Shown: positions 22,806 to 30,185 of the stretch, in pieces
Position numbering within the stretch: the stretch's first letter is position 1
How the letters are laid out: the number at the start of each line of letters is the position of its first letter
Source of the DNA: JBOGFI01 sp050743365
GTDB taxonomy: Bacteria > Actinomycetota > Acidimicrobiia > IMCC26256 > JACDBD01
Assembly (NCBI GenBank): GCA_050743365.1
Contig: JBOGFI010000218.1
Location: 1-42,428 of the forward strand
DNA length: 42,428 nucleotides
Reading direction: 5' to 3'
Notes under the pieces: generated by a model
What the model was told of the DNA's origin: nothing
The model's input: only the letters and a program-made list of their open reading frames with translations
The model's database searches: none
Program-made: the position numbers and the translations under genes

Positions 22806-24271
22806 CCGTCCCTCCCGAGCGGTTCGCGGCCCTGTTCGACCCGAAAGGTGTGGTGGTCGCCGGGGCGTCGTCGCACCCGGGGAAGTTCGGCTTCGTGGCG
22901 CTCCACAACATCCTGCGCCATGACTACGGCGGCGCCGTGTTCGCCACGAATCGCGACGGCGGTGAGGTCCTCGGCGTCCCCACGTTGCGGTCCATCGAGG
23001 AGTTGCCGGAGGCGGCCGCCGACCTCGTGTTCGTGTGCACGCCCGCGTCGGCCAACCGCGAGCTGATGCGCGCGTGCGCGGCGAAGGGCGTGCGGGCGGC
23101 GTTCGTCACGTCCGCGGGCTACGGCGAGGCGGGCGACGAGGGCCGGCGCGCCGAGGCGGAGCTGGTGGCGCTGGCCGACGAGCTGGGGATGCTGCTGGCC
23201 GGGCCCAACGGCCAGGGGGTCGTGTCCACCCCGGCGTCGTTGTGCGCGCAGATCGTGGCGCCGTACCCGCCGCGGGGTCGCATCGCCATCGTCAGCCAGT
23301 CGGGAAACTTCGTCTCGTCGTTCCAGAACTACGCGATGCAGACGGGCATCGGGGTCAGCCGCGCCGTGTCGGCTGGTAACGCCGCCGCAGTCACCGTGCC
23401 CGACTTTCTCGAATACTTCGCGACCGACCCAGAGACTTCGGTCGCGCTCGCGTACGTCGAGGGTGTCAGCGACGGCCGCGCGTTCTTCGAGCGGGTCCGG
23501 TCGGTCGCGGCGTGCAAGCCGCTCGTGGTGCTCAAGGGGGGAGTGACGTCGGGTGGCCAGCGCGCCGCCGCTTCGCACACCGGCGCGCTGGCTACCGACG
23601 ACCGGATCTTCGACGGGATGTGCCGGCAGGCAGGCGTGGCCCGTGCCGCGACGGTGGAAGAGGCGTTCGAGGCCGCCGCCACGTTCGCCACCCAGCCCCT
23701 ACCGCCGGGGCCGCGTGTGGCCGTGCTCACCACCGCGGGCGGGTGGGGTGTCGTGACCGCCGACGCGATCGCGGCCTCCGACCTCCGCCTGCTGCCGCTG
23801 CCCGACGACCTGCGCCGTGCCATCGGCGCCAAGCTGCCTCCCCGGTGGAGCCGCAGCAACCCCATCGACCTGGCCGGGTCGGAGACCCGTGACACCATCC
23901 CCGAGACCCTCGGGCTCGTCGCCGGTCACCCCGACGTCGACGCGGTCGTGTACCTCGGGCTCGGCATCCAGTCGAACCAGGCTCGCTTGATGCGCACGGG
24001 CCGCTTCTATCCCGACCACGGCCTCGAGCGCATCGTGGCCTACCACGAGCGGCAGGACGAGCGGTTCGCCACTGCTGCGGCCGAGGTCTCCGACGCGACC
24101 GGGAAGCCGGTCCTCACCGCCACCGAGCTCGCGGTGGCCGACCCCGACAACGCGGGGCCGCGCGCGGTGCGCACCACCGGGCGTGTCTGCTACGCGTCGT
24201 CGAACCGCGCCGTCACCGCCCTCGAGCATCTGTGGCGCTACGCCCGGCATCGAGCTCGGCGAGGCGAGTGA
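22802..24271 (+). CDS. CoA-binding (alpha-type) subunit of ADP-forming acyl-CoA synthetase
   Basis: 489 residues. The N-terminal CoA-binding Rossmann domain has LFDPKGVVVAGASSHPGKFG; a succinyl-CoA-synthetase-like flavodoxin domain follows with GRIAIVSQSGNFVSSF and the phosphohistidine region ASHTGALATDD, where the conserved His of the SHTG motif is the likely phosphorylation site. It forms acyl-CoA from acid, ATP and CoA, or runs in reverse to make ATP. GTG 22802 overlaps the beta stop; its own stop overlaps the next gene's GTG at 24268. An AMP-forming and an ADP-forming ligase next to each other suggests a shared acid-degradation pathway. Confidence 0.88.
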   Translation: MTVPPERFAALFDPKGVVVAGASSHPGKFGFVALHNILRHDYGGAVFATNRDGGEVLGVPTLRSIEELPEAAADLVFVCTPASANRELMRACAAKGVRAAFVTSAGYGEAGDEGRRAEAELVALADELGMLLAGPNGQGVVSTPASLCAQIVAPYPPRGRIAIVSQSGNFVSSFQNYAMQTGIGVSRAVSAGNAAAVTVPDFLEYFATDPETSVALAYVEGVSDGRAFFERVRSVAACKPLVVLKGGVTSGGQRAAASHTGALATDDRIFDGMCRQAGVARAATVEEAFEAAATFATQPLPPGPRVAVLTTAGGWGVVTADAIAASDLRLLPLPDDLRRAIGAKLPPRWSRSNPIDLAGSETRDTIPETLGLVAGHPDVDAVVYLGLGIQSNQARLMRTGRFYPDHGLERIVAYHERQDERFATAAAEVSDATGKPVLTATELAVADPDNAGPRAVRTTGRVCYASSNRAVTALEHLWRYARHRARRGE

Positions 24272-25698
24272 CGGTGGGGCCTCTCGTACGCCGAGCGCTG
24301 GTCGGGCTGCTGGCGCTGGGCGCCGCCGCCTTCACGCTGTTCGCCGTGCGGGCGGGCAAGGCCGCCGTGCCCTCCGAGCCGACCGCCCGGCCGCTGTCGA
24401 CCCCGATCTGGTCGGCGCGACGCATCCCGCAGCCGCTCGTCGACGCGACCGGCACCCAGCGGCTTCAAGGGCGTCTCGACGCCGAGCTGGCCGGCGTGAA
24501 CACCTGCGTGGCGGTCACCGACGGCGACGGCGAGCGCGCCCTCGCGGCCCACAACCCGGATGCCGCGCTCACGCCCGCATCGAGCGAGAAGATCCTCACT
24601 GTCGTGGCCGCGCTCGAGGTGCTGGGACCCGACCACCGATTCGACACGAAGGTGGTCACGCCGGCCGGGGATTTGGCCGACGGGTCCGTCGAGCGACTCT
24701 GGCTCGTCGGCTCGGGCGACCCGGTGCTCGCCACCCCCGAGTTCGCGGCCGAGCTCGCCGCCGAGCCGTTCTACGAGGGCAGCGACGTCGTGACCACCTC
24801 GCTCGCGGAGCTGGCCGACGCGGTGGTGGCCGCGGGCGTTCGGCGGGTCCCGGGCGGCATCCACGGCGACGACTCGCGCTACGAGGCGCTGCGCTACCTG
24901 CCCACGTGGAGGGACACGTATCGCACCGAGGGGCAGGTCGGTCCCCTCGGCGCCTTGACCGTCGACGACGGCTTCACGGTCCTGAACCCGCAGCCGGTCC
25001 CGGTGGACGACCCGGCGGTCTTCGCCGCCGCGGAACTCACCCGCCTGCTCGCGGAGCGGGGCGTCGACATGGGAGGCAACCCGGGCCGCTCGGTCGCGCC
25101 CGGAGACGGCGCAACCGTCGCGTCGGTGCAGTCGAGGCCGCTGCGCGACATCGTGGGCTCGCTGCTGCGCTCGAGCGACAACCTCACTGCCGAGCTGCTC
25201 GTCCGTGAAGTCGGGGTGCGAGCCAGCAACGACGGCACCACCGCGGCCGGAACGCAGGCGGTCGTGGCCACGCTCGCCGGCCTGGGCGTCACGACCGATG
25301 GGCTGATACTCGTCGACGGCTCCGGCCTGGACCGCGGTGACCGCGTCTCGTGCAACCAGCTGCTCGCTGCCCTGGACCTCGGCGAGCGGCCCGAGCTCCA
25401 GGCACTGTGGGAGGGGCTCGCGGTGGCGGGCGAGAGCGGCACGCTGCGCGGCCGGTTCCTCGGCACGCCGCTCCAGGGGCGACTTCGCGCGAAGACGGGA
25501 TCGCTCGAGGGTGTGACGGCCCTGGTAGGCGTGGTCGACGTCGGCCGGCCCCTGCGGTTCGCCTTTCTTGCCAGGGGTGACTTCTCGGAGGCGGACGGAG
25601 TCTCGCTGCGGGAGCGGGTGGCAACGATCATCGCCGCGTTCCCCGAGGCGCCACCGGGCGACGCACTGGTGCCGGCTCCGGTGCCGCCGGGCGGCTAG
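24268..25698 (+). CDS. dacB: D-alanyl-D-alanine carboxypeptidase/endopeptidase, class C PBP4 (peptidase S13)
   Basis: 476 residues. A short positively charged N-terminus and one hydrophobic helix (about 5-27) form a signal anchor. The three penicillin-binding motifs are SSEK (Ser105 to Lys108), SDN (303-305) and KTG (409-411), as in PBP4/DacB. It trims or cross-link-cleaves peptidoglycan stem peptides outside the membrane. The GTG at 24268 overlaps the previous stop as GTGA, so a wall enzyme is unexpectedly coupled to acyl-CoA ligase genes. The region between SxxK and SxN carries the large insertion typical of DacB. Confidence 0.93.
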   Translation: MTVGPLVRRALVGLLALGAAAFTLFAVRAGKAAVPSEPTARPLSTPIWSARRIPQPLVDATGTQRLQGRLDAELAGVNTCVAVTDGDGERALAAHNPDAALTPASSEKILTVVAALEVLGPDHRFDTKVVTPAGDLADGSVERLWLVGSGDPVLATPEFAAELAAEPFYEGSDVVTTSLAELADAVVAAGVRRVPGGIHGDDSRYEALRYLPTWRDTYRTEGQVGPLGALTVDDGFTVLNPQPVPVDDPAVFAAAELTRLLAERGVDMGGNPGRSVAPGDGATVASVQSRPLRDIVGSLLRSSDNLTAELLVREVGVRASNDGTTAAGTQAVVATLAGLGVTTDGLILVDGSGLDRGDRVSCNQLLAALDLGERPELQALWEGLAVAGESGTLRGRFLGTPLQGRLRAKTGSLEGVTALVGVVDVGRPLRFAFLARGDFSEADGVSLRERVATIIAAFPEAPPGDALVPAPVPPGG

Positions 25699-25793
25699 GC
25701 CGGTCCTTGCGCCGTGCGACGACCGGCGGCGACAATCCTCGTCCGGCACCCGAGCCCAGCTCCCGACAGGCCTCAGCTGCGAGAGGGAAGCGC

Positions 25794-26162
25794 GTGAACG
25801 CCGACACGCCGCAGGAAGCCCGATCCGACGCCACCGCCGCCGGTCGCGTGCCGCCGTTGCCGCAGCTCGTCATGGAGCTGCGGGAGCTGGTCGTCGAGTA
25901 CTTCAGGCAGGAGACGATCGTCCCGCTCAAGCAGCTCGGACGCTACGTCGCCTTCGGGCTTCTCGGGGCCTTCCTGCTGGGTCTGGGAGTGGTGTTGCTG
26001 GGCCTCGCGGGGTTGCGGGCGTTGCAGACCGAGACCGACACCACCTTCACCGGGAACTGGTCGTGGGCTCCGTACGGGATCATGGTGATCGCGCTGCTCG
26101 TCGGTGGTTTGGCGACGTGGAAGGCGCGCGGCGCCGTCCGACGCAACCGGAGGTCGACATGA
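25794..26162 (+). CDS. Phage-holin-like membrane protein (PF07332 type)
   Basis: 122 residues. An amphipathic N-terminal region (LVMELRELVVEYFRQETIVPLKQLGR) precedes two hydrophobic helices, FGLLGAFLLGLGVVLLGLAGL and YGIMVIALLVGGLATW. This is the build of the actinobacterial putative holin/DUF1469 superfamily, which is widespread on chromosomes and usually not phage-linked. GTG 25794 is chosen for the GAGAGGGAAG Shine-Dalgarno sequence 5 nt before it. The stop overlaps the next start as ATGA. It opens a run of three small proteins. Function unknown. Confidence 0.75.
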   Translation: MNADTPQEARSDATAAGRVPPLPQLVMELRELVVEYFRQETIVPLKQLGRYVAFGLLGAFLLGLGVVLLGLAGLRALQTETDTTFTGNWSWAPYGIMVIALLVGGLATWKARGAVRRNRRST

Positions 26163-26377
26163 CGAGCACCAGCACCAACCGACCGATCACGCGCGCAGAC
26201 GTGGAGGCGAAGCTGGGCCAGATCCGCGACGCCACCGAGTCGGGCGGCGAGGCTGCCAAGAGCGTTGGGCTCGCCGTCGGGGTCGCAGTCGTCGCGCTGG
26301 TCGTCGTGGGGGCGTTCCTCCTCGGCAGCCGGCGGGGGAAGAAGCGGCGGACGATCGTCGAAGTCCGGCGGGTCTGA
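26159..26377 (+). CDS. Small single-pass membrane protein (72 aa)
   Basis: An N-terminal soluble helix (ITRADVEAKLGQIRDATESGGEAAKSV) leads to one strong membrane helix (VGLAVGVAVVALVVVGAFLL) and a very basic tail (GSRRGKKRRTIVEVRRV). The layout resembles the DUF3618-like proteins often encoded beside holin-like membrane proteins in actinobacteria. ATG 26159 overlaps the upstream stop by 4 bases, so it is expressed with it. Function unknown. Confidence 0.7.
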   Translation: MTSTSTNRPITRADVEAKLGQIRDATESGGEAAKSVGLAVGVAVVALVVVGAFLLGSRRGKKRRTIVEVRRV

Positions 26378-26392
26378 CAAGGGAGCTGGCTG

Positions 26393-26611
26393 ATGGCCCG
26401 GCGCGTGAGCCTCCTCGGCCGTATCACACGCATTGCGCTGCGCAAGGGCATCCGCGAGGGATCGCGGCCATGGCTCGTCACCGGGATCGCCGCGATCACG
26501 GTCCGGGTCGTGCACCGCCTCGGTCGCCAGGGACCCGACACCGTGTTCTCGGAGGAGCTGCACGCCGGCGAGCGGGTGGAGATCCGGCTGCTGCCGCCCG
26601 AATCGCGCTGA
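26393..26611 (+). CDS. Small basic protein of unknown function (72 aa)
   Basis: Starts MARRVSLLGRITRIALRKG and is rich in Arg; PWLVTGIAAITVRVVHRL is a moderately hydrophobic amphipathic stretch, and the tail ELHAGERVEIRLLPPESR resembles the ends of small proteins seen next to holin-like genes. AAGGGAG lies 6 nt upstream of ATG 26393. It ends the three-gene group that starts at 25794. No family recognised. Confidence 0.65.
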   Translation: MARRVSLLGRITRIALRKGIREGSRPWLVTGIAAITVRVVHRLGRQGPDTVFSEELHAGERVEIRLLPPESR

Positions 26612-26640
26612 ACCGCGGGGGAGCCGGGAAGGCAGCCCGG

Positions 26641-26646
26641 TAGCCT
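26641..26646 (+). promoter_or_regulatory. Predicted -10 box for the sulfur-carrier/ttuA/trmI operon
   Basis: TAGCCT followed by exactly 6 nt and GTG 26653. No ribosome-binding site can fit, so the ThiS/TtuB-like gene would be translated from a leaderless message. Confidence 0.5.
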
Positions 26647-26652
26647 GGGAAG

Positions 26653-26853
26653 GTGAGGGTGACGCTTCGCAACCCGCGCCGCGAGGTCGACATCGCCGGG
26701 CCGATCACCGTCTCCGCCCTGCTCGCGCGGCTCGAGATCAACCCCGAGTCTGTGCTCGTGATCTGCGGCGACACCCTCGTGACCCGTGACGCCCGGCTCG
26801 CCGACGCCGACACCGTCGAGATCCGGCCTGTGACCTCCGGGGGCGCGGGGTGA
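26653..26853 (+). CDS. ThiS/MoaD/TtuB-like ubiquitin-fold sulfur carrier
   Basis: 66 residues, beta-grasp pattern: VTLRNPRREVDIAGPITVSALLARLEINPESVLVICGDTLVTRDARLADADTVEIRPVTSGG, the order of strands and helix seen in ThiS and TtuB. The chain ends SGGAG, so the usual terminal Gly-Gly is followed by two extra residues. Its stop overlaps the ttuA-like start by GTGA, so it most likely feeds sulfur to that enzyme as the TtuB of tRNA 2-thiolation. In Thermus, TtuB also conjugates to proteins like ubiquitin. The activating enzyme (TtuC/MoeB type) is not in the window. GTG 26653 is the first possible start after the promoter. Confidence 0.8.
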   Translation: MRVTLRNPRREVDIAGPITVSALLARLEINPESVLVICGDTLVTRDARLADADTVEIRPVTSGGAG

Positions 26854-27770
26854 AGTGCCGCGTCTGCCGGGGGCCGGCGGTGGTCGACATCCGGCGCCAC
26901 AACGCCGCGTTCTGCCGCGACCACTTCCTGCACCACTGCTCCGAGCAGGTGCGCAGGGCGGTGAAGGAGCACGAGATGCTCCACCCGGGGGAGCGGGTGC
27001 TGGTGGCGGTGTCGGGCGGGAAGGACTCGCTCGCGCTCTGGGACGTGCTCGCCGATCTCGGTCATGACGCCGACGGCCTCTACCTCGGTCTCGGGATCGG
27101 CGAGTACTCGGACCGCTCGCGCGACGCCGCCCGGGCGTTTGCCCGCGAGCGCGCCCTGTCGCTCCACGAAGTGGATCTCCGCGCCGACTACGGCTACGAC
27201 ATCCCGGGCGCGGCCGAGGCGACGCACCGGGCGCCGTGTGGCGCGTGCGGGCTCTCGAAGCGGCACCTGTTCAACGCGGTCGCCGTCGAGCGCGGCTACG
27301 ACGTCGTGGCTACCGGTCACAACCTCGACGACGAGGCGGCGGTGCTGCTCGGCAACGTGCTTCGGTGGGAGACCGGGTACCTCGGCCGGCAGCACCCGGT
27401 ACTCCCGGCGGCGCCCGGCTTCGTGCGCAAGGTGAAGCCGCTGATCCGCCTGGGGGAGCGGGAGATGGCCGCCTACTGCGTCCTCCGGGGCATCGACTAC
27501 ATCGTCGAGGAGTGCCCGATGGCGGCCGGCAACCGCCACCTCGGCTACAAGGAGGCGCTCGACGCGCTCGAGGACCGGTCTCCGGGTACCAAGGCCGCGT
27601 TCGTGTTCGGGTTCCTCGAGCGGGCCCACGAGCGGTTCTCGGCGGTGGCGAGCGAGCAGCGTGAGGCTCTCGGGCCCTGCGCCGGGTGCGGTTCCCCGAC
27701 GGTGGGCGAAGTCTGCGCGTTCTGCCGGCTGCAGCAGCGGGCAGGCGCCGAGCAAGCGCGATCGGGGTAG
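26850..27770 (+). CDS. ttuA: TtuA-family tRNA 2-thiolation enzyme (PP-loop ATPase, Fe-S dependent)
   Basis: 306 residues. SGGKDS at 55-60 is the PP-loop. Cys3, Cys6, Cys22 and His25 form the N-terminal zinc site, and Cys277/280/289/292 the C-terminal one. Cys130, Cys133 and Cys222 match the three ligands of the catalytic 4Fe-4S cluster in Thermus TtuA as I recall them. The enzyme adenylates U/T54 of tRNA and transfers sulfur from a TtuB-like carrier to make 2-thioribothymidine. The gene overlaps the carrier gene by 4 bases and precedes trmI by 8 nt. A related NcsA/Ncs6 role on U34 cannot be excluded by motifs alone. Confidence 0.85.
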   Translation: MKCRVCRGPAVVDIRRHNAAFCRDHFLHHCSEQVRRAVKEHEMLHPGERVLVAVSGGKDSLALWDVLADLGHDADGLYLGLGIGEYSDRSRDAARAFARERALSLHEVDLRADYGYDIPGAAEATHRAPCGACGLSKRHLFNAVAVERGYDVVATGHNLDDEAAVLLGNVLRWETGYLGRQHPVLPAAPGFVRKVKPLIRLGEREMAAYCVLRGIDYIVEECPMAAGNRHLGYKEALDALEDRSPGTKAAFVFGFLERAHERFSAVASEQREALGPCAGCGSPTVGEVCAFCRLQQRAGAEQARSG

Positions 27771-27778
27771 CACGCACC

Positions 27779-28561
27779 ATGCGTCGGCCCTTCGCCGCCG
27801 GTGACCGCGTGCTCCTGGTCGATGCCAAGCGCCGGCGGCACCTCGTGACCCTGGCCGAGAGCGGTCAGTTCCACTCCCACGCCGGCGTGGTCGAGCACGC
27901 CGCGCTCATCGGCCGTGACGAGGGAGTCACGGTCCGGACCTCGCTCGGCGCCCGGCTGGTGGCGGTGCGACCCACGCTGGCGGAGTACGTCCTCAAGATG
28001 CCGCGCGGGGCTCAGGTCATCTACCCGAAGGACCTGGGGCCAATCCTCGTGCTCGCCGACGTCTTCCCCGGCGCGCAGGTCCTCGAGTCGGGGGTTGGCT
28101 CCGGCGCGCTCACCTCCACGCTGCTGCGCGCCGTCGGCCCCGACGGGCACGTCACCGGTTACGAGCTACGCGACGAGTTCGCCGAGCGGGCCCGGCGCAA
28201 CATCGAGGGGTTCCTCGGCCCCGGCCAGCCGCTGACGCTGGAGGTGCGCGACGTGTACGCCGGGATCGACCGCGGCGACCTGGACCGCGTGCTGCTCGAC
28301 CTGCCCGAGCCCTGGCGGGCCGTCAAGCACGCCGAGGCGGCGTTGTGCCCGGGCGGGATCCTGCTCGCCTACCTCCCGACCGTCGGACAGGTGGTGCGCC
28401 TGCGCGAGGAGCTGACGTCGTCTTCGTTCGGGATGGTGGAGACCGTCGAGGTGCTCCAACGCGGCTGGCACGTCGACGGCCAGTCGGTGCGCCCCGACCA
28501 CCGAATGGTCGCGCACACGGGGTTCCTGACCCACGCCCGGCTGCTCGTGCCGGGCGAGTGA
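27779..28561 (+). CDS. trmI: tRNA (adenine58-N1)-methyltransferase
   Basis: 260 residues. The small N-terminal beta domain contains MPRGAQVIYPKDLG (74-87), typical of TrmI, and the Rossmann domain has LESGVGSGALT (102-112) as motif I, YELRDEFAERARRN as the SAM ribose strand, and RVLLDLPEPW as motif IV. It methylates A58 in the T-loop of tRNA, and actinobacterial enzymes act as tetramers. In Thermus, m1A58 promotes the thiolation of T54, so adjacency to ttuA makes functional sense. TrmI next to the proteasome locus is also conserved in mycobacteria. Confidence 0.93.
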   Translation: MRRPFAAGDRVLLVDAKRRRHLVTLAESGQFHSHAGVVEHAALIGRDEGVTVRTSLGARLVAVRPTLAEYVLKMPRGAQVIYPKDLGPILVLADVFPGAQVLESGVGSGALTSTLLRAVGPDGHVTGYELRDEFAERARRNIEGFLGPGQPLTLEVRDVYAGIDRGDLDRVLLDLPEPWRAVKHAEAALCPGGILLAYLPTVGQVVRLREELTSSSFGMVETVEVLQRGWHVDGQSVRPDHRMVAHTGFLTHARLLVPGE

Positions 28562-28564
28562 CCC

Positions 28565-29746
28565 GTGAACCTGCTCGACCTGCTGCTGGCCCTGGCCATG
28601 CTGGCCGCCGCCTTCGGCGGGTACCGGCTCGGCTTCATCGCCCGAGCGCTGTCCTGGGCGGGCCTGGCGGCGGGCGTGGCCGTCGCGGTGGTCCTCGTCG
28701 ACGACCTCGTGAACGCGCTGAGCGACGAGCCTCCTCGCAGCCGGCTCCTGGCCGCGCTCGCCTTCGTGTTCGTGCTCGCCACGTTGGGGCAGGCGGGGGG
28801 CTTCGCACTGGGCGGCGTGCTACGCGGGCAGCTCCCGAACCGGGTCGGTGTCGCGGCCCTCCTGGACCGCATCGGTGGCGCGCTGACCGGCGCCGCGGGG
28901 GTGCTGGTGGCGGTGTGGCTGCTCGTTCCGGCGCTGGTGAGCGCGCCGGGCTGGCCGGCGCGGGCGGCCCGTGACTCCGAGATCGTCCGGTTCGTCAACC
29001 GGGTCGCGCCCTCGCCACCGCCCGCCGCCCGGACCCTGGGGCGACTGGTCGGTGAGGCGCCGTTCCCGGAGGTCTTCGATCCGTTCGACGGCCCCGGCGA
29101 CGTCGGGCCCGCGCCCACGAGTGGCCTCAACGCCGAGGTCTCGGCCCGGGTCGAAGGATCGGTGGTGAAGGTCGAGGGACAGGCCTGCGACCAGATCCAG
29201 AACGGTAGCGGCTTCGTAGCGGGTGATGACGTGGTGGTGACGAACGCACACGTCGTCGCAGGGGAACGCGACACGGACGTGCGAACGAGTGACGGGCGGC
29301 GCCTGGACGCCACCGTCGTGGCCTTCGACCCCAGCCGTGACCTTGCCGCCCTTCGTGTGCGCGGCCTGGATGCAGCGCGTCTCGAGCGTGCCGCGGCCGA
29401 AGTGGGCACCACCGGCGCGGTGTACGGACATGCCGGCGGGGGACCGCTGCGGGCGGCACCGGCGCGGGTCGCCGACGTCGTGATCGCCCGGGGCACCGAC
29501 ATCTACCGCTCCCACCGCTCGGACCGGAAGGTGTTCGTGATCGCGGCCGCGCTCGCTCCGGGCGACTCTGGCGGCCCGCTGGTCGACCAGCGGGGCAAGG
29601 TTGTCGGGGTCGCCTTCGCGATCGACCCCGGCGAAGCGGGGACGGCCTACGCGCTCACCGGCGAGGAACTGGCCCCGGTGCTCGACCCGGTGCTGGCGTC
29701 ACGGTCGTCCGCCCCGGTCGACACGGGCCCGTGCCTGGTGGGTTGA
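28565..29746 (+). CDS. marP: MarP-like membrane serine protease (CvpA-type membrane domain plus trypsin fold)
   Basis: 393 residues, almost the length of mycobacterial MarP. Four hydrophobic helices lie in residues 1-125 (CvpA/colicin V-type domain), followed by a linker and a chymotrypsin-fold protease. The catalytic triad is His229 in TNAHVVAG, Asp259 in DPSRDLAAL and Ser335 in GDSGGPL. Cys208 and Cys390 sit where MarP has its activity-controlling disulfide. MarP is a periplasmic protease needed for acid and oxidative stress resistance. GTG 28565 starts 3 nt after the trmI stop. It converges on the ferredoxin gene (5-base gap). Confidence 0.9.
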   Translation: MNLLDLLLALAMLAAAFGGYRLGFIARALSWAGLAAGVAVAVVLVDDLVNALSDEPPRSRLLAALAFVFVLATLGQAGGFALGGVLRGQLPNRVGVAALLDRIGGALTGAAGVLVAVWLLVPALVSAPGWPARAARDSEIVRFVNRVAPSPPPAARTLGRLVGEAPFPEVFDPFDGPGDVGPAPTSGLNAEVSARVEGSVVKVEGQACDQIQNGSGFVAGDDVVVTNAHVVAGERDTDVRTSDGRRLDATVVAFDPSRDLAALRVRGLDAARLERAAAEVGTTGAVYGHAGGGPLRAAPARVADVVIARGTDIYRSHRSDRKVFVIAAALAPGDSGGPLVDQRGKVVGVAFAIDPGEAGTAYALTGEELAPVLDPVLASRSSAPVDTGPCLVG

Positions 29747-29751
29747 ACGCG

Positions 29752-29988
29752 TCAGTCCACCTCGATGAAGATGCACTCGCCCGGGCATTCCTCGGCCGAC
29801 TCGATGACGGCCTCCTCCTGGCCCGCGGGCACGTTGGCGAGACCCTCGGCGCCGCCGGGGTCTTCGAAGACCTTGCTGCCTTCCTTGACGTAAGCGAGGC
29901 CGTCGTCGAGCAGCGTGAAGACGTCGGGCGCGATCTCCTCGCAGAGACCGTCACCGGTGCACAGGTCTTGATCGATCCAGACCTTCAT
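29752..29988 (-). CDS. Small ferredoxin, 3Fe-4S type
   Basis: 78 residues, MKVWIDQDLCTGDGLCEEIAPDVFTL onward. Cys10 and Cys16 in CTGDGLC, plus the Cys in EECPGE, are cluster ligands; the position of the usual third Cys of the first motif is Ala20, and Asp13 occupies the CxxD site. That pattern fits a 3Fe-4S or three-cysteine 4Fe-4S ferredoxin, as used with P450 enzymes and others. The C-terminus is acidic. GAGGA precedes ATG 29988 and a 17-codon ORF overlaps it. A ferredoxin at this place beside arc is, as I recall, common in actinobacteria. Partner unknown. Confidence 0.88.
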   Translation of the reverse strand: MKVWIDQDLCTGDGLCEEIAPDVFTLLDDGLAYVKEGSKVFEDPGGAEGLANVPAGQEEAVIESAEECPGECIFIEVD

Positions 29989-30038
29989 CGTGGCGTCCTC
30001 GCTTCCGATGCCAGGGAGGGCATCGACGATCCGGGCAT
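29985..30038 (-). CDS. 17-codon upstream ORF overlapping the ferredoxin start
   Basis: ATG 30038 lies 8 nt behind the TAGGCT box and encodes MPGSSMPSLASEARTPR before a TGA that overlaps the ferredoxin ATG as ATGA. It is in a different frame from the ferredoxin. A leaderless uORF coupled to the gene behind it is plausible; there is no evidence that the peptide itself has a function. Confidence 0.4.
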   Translation of the reverse strand: MPGSSMPSLASEARTPR

Positions 30039-30046
30039 TGGCGTTC

Positions 30047-30075
30047 AGCCTACGGGCAGCCCGACCGGCCGTCAA
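30047..30075 (-). promoter_or_regulatory. Housekeeping-type promoter of the ferredoxin gene
   Basis: Minus-strand TTGACG (30075-30070), 17 nt, then TAGGCT (30052-30047). This is the only promoter in the window where I see a good -35 box at ideal spacing. Predicted start of transcription is near 30040, about 52 nt before the ferredoxin ATG. Confidence 0.65.
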
Positions 30076-30142
30076 TTTATCAAGCCCCGATAGGGTAAAT
30101 GTGGTGCCCGGCAACTGCCCCGGTCGAAACGGGGGCGGGGTG

Positions 30143-30148
30143 TAGCGT
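30143..30148 (+). promoter_or_regulatory. Predicted -10 box for arc, with Shine-Dalgarno leader
   Basis: TAGCGT, about 38 nt before GTG 30186. The short leader carries GGAGG at 30172-30176, 9 nt from the start codon. Unlike most promoters here this gives a leadered message. A further TAGGGT at 30091-30096 could be a second start. Confidence 0.4.
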
Positions 30149-30185
30149 ACGAAACGAGGCCGGCGGTCGACGGAGGTGGCGCCCC

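Noticed and set aside
25794..26162. Prophage remnant because of a holin-like protein
   Set aside because: No lysin, tail, capsid, integrase or att sites nearby; this holin-like family is common on actinobacterial chromosomes without phage context.
30091..30145. TAGGGT box and a 13-codon GTG ORF in the arc leader
   Set aside because: The spacing would allow a leaderless start, but the peptide stops before the arc start with no coupling. A second box (30143) plus GGAGG explains arc translation better.
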